NCBI RefSeq assembly: GCF_011397635.1
Contig: NC_064759.1
Location: 22,530,428-22,594,427 of the forward strand
From: Epinephelus fuscoguttatus
Lineage: Eukaryota; Chordata; Actinopteri; Perciformes; Serranidae
DNA length: 64,000 nucleotides
Direction: 5' to 3'
Shown here: positions 1 through 12,000 of the stretch, in pieces
Numbering within the stretch: position 1 is the first letter of the stretch
Layout of the letters: the number at the start of each line of letters is the position of its first letter
Made by a program: the position numbers and the translations under genes
Notes under the pieces: generated by a model
What the model was told of the DNA's origin: nothing
The model's input: the letters and a program-made list of their open reading frames with translations, nothing else
Database searches by the model: none

Positions 1-719
1 GATCTGTCCCTTTCAAAGCTGTTACCCATGTTGGTAGCCATTGACATTTTACCAGTAGCCCGACGCCAATCATCTGCTGTTGTTGTGGAAATCTCCACAT
101 ACCTTGACCCAATGTATTTCCTATCCCTCTTCAGGGCTTCAATTGCATCCTCTCTTGTTGCAAATTTGACGAAACCTGTCCCATTTTTTGTACCATTTAC
201 ATTTTTCATTAGGACCATCTCATCTATAAGTAAACCACTGAAAAAGTCACTGACTTCCGTTTCAGTAACAGAGAAAGGCATTCCTTTCAGAAACACATAC
301 ACAAAGTCATCAGTTGTGTTTAAGGCCCTCTGGTGCTGAGGTGGAGGGGTATAATCAGATCTGCTACTTGATCTCCTGCCCACCTCAGGGTCCGCAGATC
401 TTGCAGTACGTCTTGCATTCTCCTCAAAGTGTCTCTTCTGATCTAGCTCTGCATTTGCTGTACTTCTTTCAAGCACGTTCTGCATCTCTGTTTTACTGCT
501 TAGCAGCAATGTAACTGGCGAACCCTTAATGCAACCTCCAGACCGTGTCATGGCTCTTCTTGCATCTTCATCGGAAGCAAAGATAATGAAAGCTTCCTCT
601 CGCTCGCCACCAATTATATGCACCCCTCCATCTGGAATTCTGAGGCCAGTGAAGAACTTGCGAATATCCTTAGAACCTGCTGTGACTCTTAGTCCCTGTA
701 AACGGATGACGACCGCCAT
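1..719 (-). CDS. rbm12b: RBM12B-like RNA-binding protein, N-terminal part (cut by window edge)
   Basis: The first 239 residues of a protein with hnRNP H/F-type RRM domains; the frame is still open at base 1. It begins MAVVIRLQGL, the start typical of RBM12 and RBM12B. RRM1 covers about residues 1-80 (KDIRKFFTGLRIPDGGVHI, then GEREEAFIIF) and RRM2 about 137-215 (VYVFLKGMPFS, GTGFVKFA, then GSRYVEI). The linker of roughly 55 residues is Arg/Ser-rich and lacks the long proline-rich stretch of RBM12, so RBM12B is the better match. Further RRMs would be expected to the left. The start ATG at 719-717 sits one base after a good 3' splice site, so the coding part looks like a single exon with a spliced leader, as known for this family. 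Biochemical targets of RBM12B are not well established. It is divergent to setd2. RBM12 versus RBM12B cannot be fully settled from the N terminus. Confidence 0.85.
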   Translation of the reverse strand, partial: MAVVIRLQGLRVTAGSKDIRKFFTGLRIPDGGVHIIGGEREEAFIIFASDEDARRAMTRSGGCIKGSPVTLLLSSKTEMQNVLERSTANAELDQKRHFEENARRTARSADPEVGRRSSSRSDYTPPPQHQRALNTTDDFVYVFLKGMPFSVTETEVSDFFSGLLIDEMVLMKNVNGTKNGTGFVKFATREDAIEALKRDRKYIGSRYVEISTTTADDWRRATGKMSMATNMGNSFERDR

Positions 720-3700
720 GCTGAAGTACAAACAACAGCACCTGCAGACAGAGGGGTATAGAATAGCATTATTGCCGACAGAGATCCTCTAGCTCAACCT
801 CAATTTCCTGGCACTCCACTAAAACACCACTGAACTAGAATAGCAATGTGAGACAATTGACATCAGAGGCAAGGGACACTATTATGATAAATGTCCACGG
901 CAACTGCTTTTAAAATGAACAAGAAATTCAAATTGGTGAAAATAACATAGCAATTAAATATATACTGTGGCTCGCACTCTACAGCGCAAAGTCCCAAAAC
1001 ACAAAATCAACGCATCTGCCCACACAACAACTCAACATAGAAAGTAAAATATAAACTGAAGACCACTTTCCAAACAAATCCAACCCAAATTGTATTCACT
1101 TCATATTCAATCAAGTTTCTCGCAAGACTCACCACTTTACAACACATAAATTCAACATCTTCCAGATATTTTTGCAAACACCAATGCATTTAAAAATGCA
1201 GTAGGACACTGGCTTAACAAGGACCATATAGCATTAAGTCCAAATACACAAATCAACACAATCTCTCTGGAACAATCATTTACCTTTTCACCGTAGATAA
1301 ACTTCATCAGACCCTTTTAATCACTCATACCATGGGTTAACTATTCAGATTAATCACGTGTAATCCAGCTAAAACAGTTAGATTTAAGTTGACCTAAAAA
1401 TCAGTAATATTAAATATCAATCTTGCAAACAGAATATGACAAAGGCCACTCGTTTGACAAGACAGCTAAGAGCTGATAAAGTTGTTGCCTCCAGAGGGTT
1501 ATTAGACTGACAATTTGTCAGAATGCAACAGTCCACAGAGTAGTCACCATAGCCATCATTTCACATTCACAAACCTTCCAACATGAATTCCGCATCCAGG
1601 TGCTGCGCAGAACAAATGTAGGTCCGAAATTTTCAAGTTTACCACCGAAAGTTTCCACTTATTCAGCCAACACAGCAATCAATAACTCAAGGGTTAAACT
1701 TCCATCGAGTATTTTTCCAATGCATTTGGAGAGGCCTTTGGAATGAGACAGCCTTGTTGATCCATCATAAATTGGGTCTTCAAATTCAGACTTGGAAGAA
1801 GACCGTTCTTCAACTGGGACACAGCTACCACCAGCAAGGACAATATCACTGTTATCATGGCACAGTATCTACAAGGTATTTATATTCGCTACATCAGCAC
1901 AGACTACAATCCAACTCTAAATCTGTCACTCAGGAAACAAACACCAGAAAGCACCAAAGCTGACAATTACAACCATTATTACATGATTTTGTTTGGTAAA
2001 TTTTACTATCATAGTGTGGTAAAGAACCATATCAGTGGTTTTGCACATTTAAACTACATAAATACTATCTTTACATTAGTAACACTTATTTCCCAGAGCA
2101 TGCAGCCAGATTTTAGATAAGCATTTGGCCAAATTGTTGAAATTTTCAAAAGAAAATGTTTGAGTGCTTCACTCGCAGAAACACATCGTCTGTGACCCCA
2201 GTAATTACGATTTTGCTTGTCATACAATTTTTTTATCCCAGGACTTATTTCCATGGCTGTGCAGTTATGTATTAGACTGATTTGTAGAAAAGATTTCCCA
2301 GTTACAACTAGTTTGGCTTGGAAAGTCTCTGCTCCATGTGATACACCATGTTTGTTTGCCTCAGCAACATTTCCTCCTCTTCCTACTTTAGCTCAAACTG
2401 ATACAGTGTTAGAGTTGTTCCACAGAAATTGTATTTATCTTCTCATTGGAGTTATTCATCATGATATTTGGGTGCATTTATGTGCTATCATGTGGCCACA
2501 ACCGTCTTTTACTCTTTAATCTGCAAAACTATTTACATAGAGCATTTCATGCAACTGTCAAATCTATAACAAGTTTTTACTACATTTATTCTCCATGATC
2601 ATTTGTATTCCCTCTCGAGTTTCCAACCATCATAGCTCATACATGCAATACTATGCAGCAGCTGAATGGTTGGATTCTATAATTAGACCTTCACTTCAGT
2701 ATGTACACGCACCCCCGGTAAGGATTCACAAATCATTAGGCTATTTTAACACTGTGGAAAAAACCCCGGTGTGGATGTGTTTTATAGTGATGTTAGCTAA
2801 CTTGAGTAGTGTCAACTCTATACAAGATTCTAGACTGAAATCAATGAGCCAATGGAAAATAAGAAAAATGCATTTTAAAATCAGGGGCACATGAATTTGT
2901 AAATGGTTATCAGTTATGTATATTCTTAGCACACCAGATTTAATGGACTGACTGCACAAAGCCACTTGTATGGTTCTTTAAGTTCTTGCAACAAGGCAAG
3001 TATTCATTTTGATATGGCTTGCTGCATGGTACCGGACCTCTGAACCAAAGTCCAAAATAAATACAATGTGATCAAACAGCAATTCAACTTTTTTTTAATC
3101 AGGACACAACATGTCTACAGCCATCAGATACCGCACCATACTGCACCCAAGAGCTGACAAAGGTCTAAATCAATTCAACTGCACCACAAACTCAGGCATT
3201 ACACAAAATCAACTATCGTCAACTCTATGTTGGAAACACAACACCTACCTCATTAAGTGCCACAGTCGTCACTAGCACCGATACCTCAGGCTAGCTAGCT
3301 TTAGCTTTGACAGCCCACCGTTAGCCACCTGCTAACTACCCGTCACAGAATTGCAAATTAGTCAACGAGAAAAACGAACTGGTTAGCAAATCATGTCAGT
3401 GAAACGTAGCCAAGGCTCCCGACTATCTACATAGTTAAAACCACCATGAGGGCATTAAGTTGCACCGAGGAACACGGCCACACACCACCTCAGCTTAGCT
3501 AACCAGAAATACGGTAACGTTACTTCATTCAACACCCATGGCCTTCTCGTCGCCCCGCATTTCATCCAGAACGCCATCTGCGGCAACCCAAAGTAACACT
3601 GTGTCCAATTTAACTTGGTTAACTCGGTTCAATGGCTAGGAAGATGGAGAACATTACAAAAGTCCTTGTTAATCAAACAAAGCACAGGAAAATGTCGCGC

Positions 3701-3960
3701 TTAGCTGCCGTTAGCATTGTCGTCAACCAGGCCTGTAGCTTTAGCGTTAGCTCGTGTGACGGCCAACACCGACATGCGGTTATAAAAAAATATTTTTTAT
3801 CAACTCCACAGTATTGCTACCTAACCAGCGACAAAACTTACACAATTGACAAGCACAGGTTCTCGTAAAAAAAAAAAAAAAAAATAGAATAGCCAATAGA
3901 TTCAGATCGGTTAAGTTTAGCTTCGTGTCACTCTCGTTTCTCGTCTAAACGTACGGGAGG
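720..3960 (-). other. rbm12b: 5' leader intron and upstream region of the RBM12B-like gene
   Basis: On the minus strand a pyrimidine-rich tract and TTCAG end at 721, one base before the start codon, marking a 3' splice site. No coding exon is recognisable from here to 3960. A possible matching 5' splice site (GTAAGT on the minus strand) lies at about 3843-3838, which would put exon 1 between there and the CTT repeat. That placement is tentative. An A-run lies at about 3868-3885. Confidence 0.4.
3290..3760. promoter_or_regulatory. GCTAGC/GTTAGC-rich promoter-proximal region (left cluster)
   Basis: Repeated GCTAGC, TTAGC and CGTTAGC words occur through this stretch (for example at 3293-3305, 3720 and 3745), with more CpG than the flanks. 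A similar cluster lies at 6120-6630, on the other side of the setd2 start. The position between two divergent genes suggests promoter-associated sequence; no TATA box was identified. Confidence 0.35.
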
Positions 3961-3961
3961 A

Positions 3962-3989
3962 TCTTCTTCTTCTTCTTCTTCTTCTTCTA
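3962..3989. repeat. (CTT)n microsatellite
   Basis: Uninterrupted CTT/TTC trinucleotide run just upstream of the putative first exon of the RBM12B-like gene. Confidence 0.9.
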
Positions 3990-4505
3990 CGACTTCTGCG
4001 TCAATTACTTCCTCTTCTTCTCCTTTACATCCGACTGGCTACAAACCAATGTAAAAGGTGAATGCCGCCCCCTACTGTACCGGAGTATGTAATACCATTA
4101 TTTTATGAAGCACTAAATATTAAACCTGTTTGGTGTAAATACTTAAATAAATGTGTAAATATGTTATTACATGTCCCCTTTCTCCAACAGACTTCTGATG
4201 CTCCACGTCATACCCACTTTTACCGCCCTGTCCATCAGTCAGTCTCTTTCTACACTGAAGCTACTATACTATCAACACGTTTTAAGTTTTCCTTGAGTTC
4301 TGTAATAACATTCAGTCCAAGTTAAATCCTTCCACAGTATGTAACAGCTGGTACCACAAGGATCTGGCTTGCAGCATTTCTTCAGATCAACACAAAACAT
4401 GGTAGCGACAATTTAGACTGAGTATCGAAAACATAGATTTATTTCAAGAGAGCAAGCTCATGTTTAGAACGTAGACTGTATTGTTGAGATCTCTAGAAAA
4501 CCTTC

Positions 4506-4546
4506 GTTATGTTATGTTATGTTATGTTATGTTATGTTATGTTATG
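4506..4546. repeat. (TTATG)n microsatellite
   Basis: Eight perfect copies of the pentamer TTATG in the region between the two divergent genes. Confidence 0.95.
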
Positions 4547-4743
4547 CAAGGTGCACAAATTAAGTATCAAGACAGCTGCATCTTGTCAGTATATGAAATT
4601 TGTCATATGTCAAGTAGGCTCATCGACTGTTTGACTCTGAGAGTTTTCTGTATAGAAGCTCTTTGTATTCAATGCAGACCAAGTAAAGTTATTTCCCTTT
4701 CGCTTAGTTTTGGTCATCTGACCCTCTCTATTTTGTCATTTAG

Positions 4744-5480
4744 GCAGTGGTTCCAATCCTGGGGGTCCCTTCTCTCACCCAGGGTCAATACAGGTTCATG
4801 GGGGGTCACAAGGCCTTTTTGATTATAAGGGGTCATATACTATATATAGTAGTAAACGCATAGTAAATGCTATATGATTCTTTTAAGTTTAGATTATTAT
4901 TATTATTATTATTATTAAAGATAGAAACTTCACAGGATACAGGGCATGGTGAAGACCTGAACGCAAACTCTTTCCACAAAGCCTTCGCTTTTTGCTAAAC
5001 AGCCTCATAATGCAATAGAAAAGCAAGCAGTTAAAACAACCAAAGAGCCAACTGAACAATGACCAAGCATCAGGAAGAAGATAACAAACTGTCAAAGAAC
5101 AAGTCTATTGCATATATTGTTACTCTGTTATGCACTGGTTTATGCTTTGCTCCTTTAAAATATTTCTTATCTTGTAAATTTGACTATCTTGCCAGATTTT
5201 TAATACTTTTGTTTTTAAAACTGGGCCCAGTGAGTGACCCAGACCCCGGGGAACCCACTGGTTGTTCTGGTTGTGAAGTTAATTGTTGTCACTGTATTCA
5301 GTGTGACTGTAATTTGAAGCATTCTCTGGCACAAGAATTTCCTTTGGGATAAATTAAGTTCGATTAAACTGAATTAAGTTAAATGATTGTTGATTATGAA
5401 ATCATATTCCATAAAATGTGTCATTTGGTCAGGGGTCCTCAGTTTACTCAATGGGTCCCTAAGGAAAGGGTTGGACATAA
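4744..5480. mobile_element. Probable degraded non-autonomous hAT-like element
   Basis: The left end reads CAGTGGTTCCAATCCTGGGG, a type of end common in vertebrate hAT-derived elements. The right end at about 5425-5475 carries a diverged inverted counterpart (GGGTCCCTAAGGAAAGGGTTGG). A (TTA)n run lies at 4892-4917. Around 5325-5360 a segment reading CACAAGAATTTCCTTTGGGA resembles the 3' tail of fish LINE/SINE retroposons, so a second insertion may be present. Ends are approximate. Confidence 0.4.
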
Positions 5481-5499
5481 GTGCTTTATATTCTTTTTT

Positions 5500-5994
5500 T
5501 TAATTTATTTTATCTGTATATGTTTTATTTAGTAAGTTGCTTGTTGTTGATCGCTCGGACCCGCAGTGCGCTCCAGGGTTCGCGCCAGCTATGTTCCCAC
5601 ATCATGTGATGTTGTTGAACACAGCAGCCACAGCCATAGAGACACTGTGAGGATCAGTGTGTGGAATAAAAGGTATCCCAAAAGATATGTTCACCATCTT
5701 CCAAGCAGATCGGGTTGTCAGTCTTGCTGTAATTTACAGGTTGACCAAATTGAGACACTTTCTGGCGCTTGGTTTTCGCGATCGCTTGTGTTCTAGGATC
5801 TCTCCTCTTAACTCCTGGCTAACTCAAGTGAGCTCATGCTAGCTCGATAGTACCAGCACTCACCCAGGCTGAAGCTGGGGCGCAGCAGCAGCAGCAGCAG
5901 TGGAGCTGGCCGACGATCATTTCCGACAGCTCCGTATGGATTTGACGTCGTTGCTTGATGTTTTACAAAGGGTCGATTACCGGTGATTTCGAGG
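5500..5994 (+). promoter_or_regulatory. setd2: setd2 promoter and 5' untranslated region
   Basis: The stretch before the setd2 start codon is richer in CpG than its surroundings and holds a (CAG)n run at about 5884-5901 and a CRE-like TGACGTCG at 5943-5950. The transcription start cannot be fixed from sequence alone. A short upstream reading frame lies at 5936-5986. Confidence 0.5.
5936..5986 (+). other. Upstream open reading frame in the setd2 leader
   Basis: ATG at 5936 opens a 16-codon frame ending in TGA at 5984-5986, eight bases before the predicted setd2 start at 5995 and in a different frame. If it is in the mature leader it could reduce initiation at setd2. Whether it is transcribed depends on the unknown transcription start. 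Confidence 0.45.
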
Positions 5995-6029
5995 ATGGGG
6001 GAACCTTGTGACCTTAAGCACTTCGTAAA
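5995..6029 (+). CDS. setd2: setd2 coding exon 1
   Basis: Eleven codons plus two bases, followed by the 5' splice site GTAAGT at 6030. It joins in phase to the 22-nt exon at 10731 after an intron of 4.7 kb. Confidence 0.75.
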
Positions 6030-9000
6030 GTAAGTACTACGAGAGTCGCTGATTTTCACTTAGCGTTGTGTTAATTGTTATTTAGCCATCTTACTACACA
6101 CAAGTAAGACAAAACATCAGTAACGTTAGCTAGCATGCTTAAAGCCGGTCGCACAGACTCGAGTGTGCGAGTCCATTATCCCCTCAAACGGAAACGTATC
6201 ATCAAACCATCCCTGCTTTTTGGTTCACTCAGAAAAGTAACAAGCTTCCACACTGGTCGAGTAATTCATCACTTTGACTTCACATATATGACAAAGATCG
6301 ATAGATAAATCACAACTTAACAACAGTATCGTTAGCATAGTGGCTGCTAGTACGGTGCGAGTTAGCTAACCTAGCTAGCTTTAGCTCCTGATGCTAGTAG
6401 AGTTCCTCGGCTAACGTTAGCCGTCTTCGTTAACAAACAAAGGTTTGTTTACCTCTACTGCGCAACCAAACCCCCTGTTAAATGTCACAAATTGTATTCC
6501 CAAGCATATAATTATTTGCTAGTCAACATTAACAGCAATGCCTATACTTAGCAATACACAAGCTACAGCTATCTTTAAAGATGGCACACGAAAGCTCTCT
6601 GTTAACGTTAGCTTACCTAAGTTAGCCTAGCTGCTTCTGATAATTTTTGATAAACCAGTGCCACAGTGGTATAGCTAAGTTTATGTCACCTCAACTGCCC
6701 GCTAACAACTTGTATAAATGATGTAGTGTGACTAGATAATAAATCGTGCTGAAATATTTAACTAAATTGATAGGTTTCCCATACACCCACTGCTCGTTTT
6801 CACAGTGGGGAGAGCCATCTTTTAAAGGCCATGTTTTGGCTGCATCCAGTTCTCCCGCACAGGCCATGCTTTAGTTAGTTTCCTTGTTTGCTTCAAACCA
6901 GTCACCGTTTGTTTTCATCAGAGTGTCGATGTGTTCTTTCACCCAAATCCTCATCGTCAAGATAGTCTTTGTTTTCTGTAGGCCATTTGCTTGTGCTTTA
7001 CATGTCTAATAATGAGATGCATGTCCTCCTCTCCCCCTGCATCCATGTTTTCATCTATCCTCGACCAGGGTAGTGCTATTTATAAACCATAGGTGAATGC
7101 ATCCTGTTACTTTTGTTGTTGCTATGATGCAACTAAAGCGACAGCAGTAGAGAGAGATTACCAGCCCACCAAGCCGAGAAAAGAGGGAATCCTTGCCCCA
7201 CAGCAGACAATCAATATTAAAACGTGCAGCTGGTATCTCTGCCACATTGCAACGATAGATAACAGGGATCTCCGAAAAGGGACGTCTGCAGAAGTCACAA
7301 ACACTTAACGGTTGAATGCATGTGACACCACTTACTTTTTGACATGGTGTACACATATATATAGTGTGTTTTGCAGAAGCCTCAGCCACTATTAAACACT
7401 ATCATGTAGATTGTCAACCATAAAGTTGATTTTCTCTATTTGATGATGTCAAAATTATAGAAGTTCCTAACAGAGTAAGCTGTTGTGGACAAGCAAGACT
7501 CAGTTCATTGCAACCCTATCTTTCTTTTTGTCAGGTGTGGCGTCACTGTGGAGGGCTCATTTCTCTGATTTTGGATTATTCTTGGCCAGCAGCCTCTTCA
7601 GGCCTACTAATCCTAGACGAGTTTCTCAATGGACACTCTGCTCAAGTCAGAGATCAGGTATTAGACAGCACAAACTCACAGTGTATGCCTTGTTTAAAGT
7701 AGTTTCATATGAAACTTGAAATTATATTAGCATGGTGTCTAAATTGTAGTCTGTTTTGGATGCAGTCTGTGCAGACATATCTGGCACCTAGTTATGTGAC
7801 AATTAAAACTACAAGACTGTCCTCTGCAAAATGTTTTGGGCTCTTTTTTTCTATTTAGATATCGGATAACATGTCATAGGTTGTGTTTTGTGCATTGTAG
7901 CCACATACAGTATAGAGTATGTTAGTGCCTGTGACTGTAATATGCAATGGTAGAAACACCTCAAAATAAAAAGTAAAGATATGTAATTTTAGTATTTTGC
8001 ATGAACTAAATGACAGCATTAGGAACAGAGGTAATTTTAAGAGAGATAATGTCAGGTCCTGTGGTCAGGTATCAGTTTATGTCACCATATGTCAGCAATG
8101 GATGACCACAATGCTTGCTTTTGGATATTATGTTCAGTCATTGTCACCGTTTATTTTATTAGCTTGGAGCATGAAACAGATCTGCATCACAGTTGGAATA
8201 ACGTTTCTATATTTGGTGTAAGGTGTTTCTGCAACATCAAGATAAAAAACATTAAGTTTTTGGTTCAGTAGGCCCAGTCCATTTATCATTTGACAGTAAG
8301 CTGCTCGGTCCCTTTCTATGTAACACAACGTCACAGCAGAAGTGTCTCATTTTGAAGGTCACAGAGAAAAAAGGAAACCTCAAAGGATTAAATGACCCAA
8401 TTGTTGCCCAGCACCCATATTGAGCCTACCCTAAGGAAAACACACACACTTTTATAGGACAAAAGGAGAGACAAAAACCTAATTATTCATCCAGCTTACA
8501 TGCTGAACACTTACATTTATGTTTCCTTGTTTTTTTTATGATTTCTTTAATCTTCCACTGCTTTTTTACTTTGTGTGTGTGTTTGTTTTAGCACCAGTTG
8601 CTAGCTCAACAATGTAGACAGTCAAGCTATATGATACGAGTTGGGGCTTATTTCCACCCTTGTTAAAGGACCCTCACAGATATTTATACTCTACATATTG
8701 TTTATAGTTTGGGGGCATAGTTAAGGTCTGCATACTCAGGTTTAGCGTTAAGAATACATATGAATGAAATAGATAGAAGAGTACTTCACAGAATCACAAA
8801 GCTGGTTAAACTCATGTTCATCCCATCAACACCGATATTCGCTAGTGTTCTGGAAAAGTGAATGCTGCATCATTTTTTATGTGATACACTTAGTCTAATC
8901 TTTGCTAAATTAGGTATGATATGAAAAGTTTAAGACCATGAATGCATGTCTTGTAAGCTAGGCTATTACTGTGGAAGCTATTTCAATAGACACATATTTT

Positions 9001-12000
9001 AATATTTTGTAGTTAACAAAAAGCAGGGCTGTGATGCTAAAGGTTTTTTTTTTTTTTGTACCATGACGAAAAAGCAACATATCACTATGTTTTTACTGTT
9101 TACTGCCAATGCCCCAAGAGATTGTGATCTTAACTACAGCTTCAGTAATACATGCTGCAGCATAGAGACATGTAACCAATCAGAAAGTGCTTTGGGTGGT
9201 ACATTGAGCAAGGCTACAGAGGGGTGGCTTTAGACAGAGGGGCTGCATCAGAGCCAAAGTTGTGCATGTTTCAATAAATTTATTATATCAACTCAAAATA
9301 AAAACAAAAATAAAAGCGGCAATGTCGATGATGATTTCATCACCTCGGTAGTGTCACATGACAGTGGTATTGCGGTGATGTGGTTATCATCAGCCCAAAC
9401 AAAAGGTCTATTGTTTGACTTTCTCTCCATGTTGGCTCATTGTTAAGCACTGTAGCCTCACAATAAGAGACTGGTCCTGGGGTCAAATAACATTCCTGTC
9501 CATCTTGTGCATGTTGTTTTCATGTTTACATGGGTTTCCTACATCTGCATCAGTTTTCTTCCACACCTGTTATGCTCGTGCTATCGAGCAAGGCACTGGT
9601 GTTATAACTGGAGTTAGGTCTTCGGCATTAGAGAATCAAGCTCCAAAATGGTTAAGCTAGATCAAACGCAAAAGGGATATTTCTTGGCAGGAATCATTAT
9701 AATCCAGATTGGATTCAATTTAACACTGTTTTTTATGATATCCAGTGTGGCCCTTTGATGAATATGTGTATTTTAAACAGAGCTGTTTTATCATCCTGTC
9801 CTCAGAACAAAGCAGTTTAGCTCTTGGCCTCAAGGTTTAGTGGATAAAATATTCAAAATCATCAACTTCATGCAGTATTTATGTACTGTAGAGCATGAAA
9901 CACCATTATATTGATACATTTTCATGGATAATACAGATTTTTTTATACCACCATCATCAGACTGCATAAAAGCTTTGTTATTCTTCAGTTTAAATAAATA
10001 ACAAATGTTTATTTTTTTTGTATTCAGGTTATTGCTCAGCTATTCCAATGGTTTGTTCTTCATGTAAAGTTTCGTATAACCTACTATAGGTGCAATCAAC
10101 AGGCCAGTGAACCTGACAGTCACAGGAGTACTTCCTGTCATTTACCTGCTATTCAAATCCATTACTTCCAGTCACTGTCTGTTTGTCACTGCACCAAGTT
10201 GAGCATGTAGCCTACACACATACTATGTTATGACTGCCATGAGTTGGTGTCAGTCCTATGAGTTTTGTTGCATGTCAGTTGTTCCCCCTTTTTCCTGTCA
10301 CTCTCCATAATATGTAAATGAGAAAAATAGTTTAGATAGAACTCAAAAATGGATTCTATATATAAGTATTTTCTTTACATAAACTTTGAGACAAATCTTA
10401 AGTATGCTTTTTAACAATGAAACAGGCTTGCATTTCAAGATTTGGGAAAACAGAGTTACACAAGCAGTTGGTAGAAAAAGTACACCTAACACTGTTGTAG
10501 ATTGGGCAGCAGATGTTGTGCTTCAAAGTCATTAACAGTTAGAGGCACACACATTATGTTCAGGGACATGTTTACAACCCAGAGAGAAGTGAGAGTTCTG
10601 GATTCTTATATCCCATCTGCTTATTTTAAAATTGTCAAAAAAAAGACAAGACAGAGAACATGAACAGTGTACATTAATGTCTGTCCATCTTCTCTTTTTT
10701 ATGTTCCCATGATGCTCCTCTTTACCGCAGACAGGAGGGGAGTGATGCTTCGGTAAGTTTTAAGTAGCGTTAAAGACCCTTATGTCTAACTTCATGATTT
10801 TCAAAAGATCTCAAGTTACAATTGGTCTCTTTTTTATTGTAGGTAAAGGTGGAGGGCCTGTCCAAGGCAGCTCTAATCAAAAGCCTGTCTCCCAGAGTCA
10901 TGCTATCCAACCGTCTCTTGCCTAAAGGGACCAAGATGAAGGTCAACCTAGAGGATCAGGGCCGCCAGAAAGTATCCTTCAGCTTCTCACAAACCAAGAA
11001 GCCACTGCAGAGCCTGTTCTTCATCCCCGCCAGTCCTGACAAGTCTGTCACTGAGCCCAACGCTGCCTTGCCACAGGCAACCTCAGACAAAGGAGGGCAG
11101 AATACGGACAGCAAAACTGAGCAAAACCAGACACCCATGGTGCCAACATCAGTAACAGAGACACCTTCTCAAACACCAGTCTCCTCAGCCACTAAACTGA
11201 AAGCAGGCTTAGCAAAAATGCATTTCAAAAAGCAAATTCTCAGTGTCTCTGTGACTGAAGAGAAACCGACATCTGTTGTGCCAGAGGACCCGCAATCCCC
11301 TGAATTGCAGGTTCTGCAGAAATCTAAAAGTGTAACTGAATTTCCAACACCCCAGCCTCAGACTGTCGCCAGTGTCAACCCCTCTGAGAATGCTCACATT
11401 GAAGCCCCTGAGACAAGGGTAACCCCAAGCCTCAAGAAGCCAGCTGCTTCCTCAGGAAAAGAAGGAGAGAGTTCCAGTAGTGCTGAGCAGGATAGTAAGG
11501 TAGACAAAAGGAAAACCAGGTCCCAATCTAGAAGTGCTCCCCCTGGCTCAGAATCTGATGCAGATTCAGGCCAGATGTCTTCCAGCCACAAATCAGTTGA
11601 CTCCAAAAATAAAACAAACTCTGACAGCAGAAGCAAAGAGGTAAAAAAGTCTTCCTCTGGTTCACATGTGGATGAGAAGGAAAAAAGTTCCTCCAAGCGG
11701 TCCGAGAATCATGAAAGGTCTTCTAGCTACTCTAAATCAGACCGTGATTCTAGACGCACGTCATCACGTTCATCTCGATCAGACAAAGATCGCAGAAGGT
11801 CCAGGTCCAGATCACGGTCTAGATCGAGAGGGTCTCGAACAAGTTCATCTCACTCCAGGTCGGAGAGAACCAGAAGCGATAGAGGATCACGCTCCGAAAG
11901 GTCATACTATCATGATTCTGATCGGAGATCACATCGGAGTTCTCCACGCAGAGAGAGAAGACGTTCTCGCTCTCGCACTGACAGAACTCGGGACAGTTCT

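Noticed and set aside
28-792. Plus-strand open frames at the left edge
   Set aside because: They are antisense to the RRM-coding exon on the minus strand.
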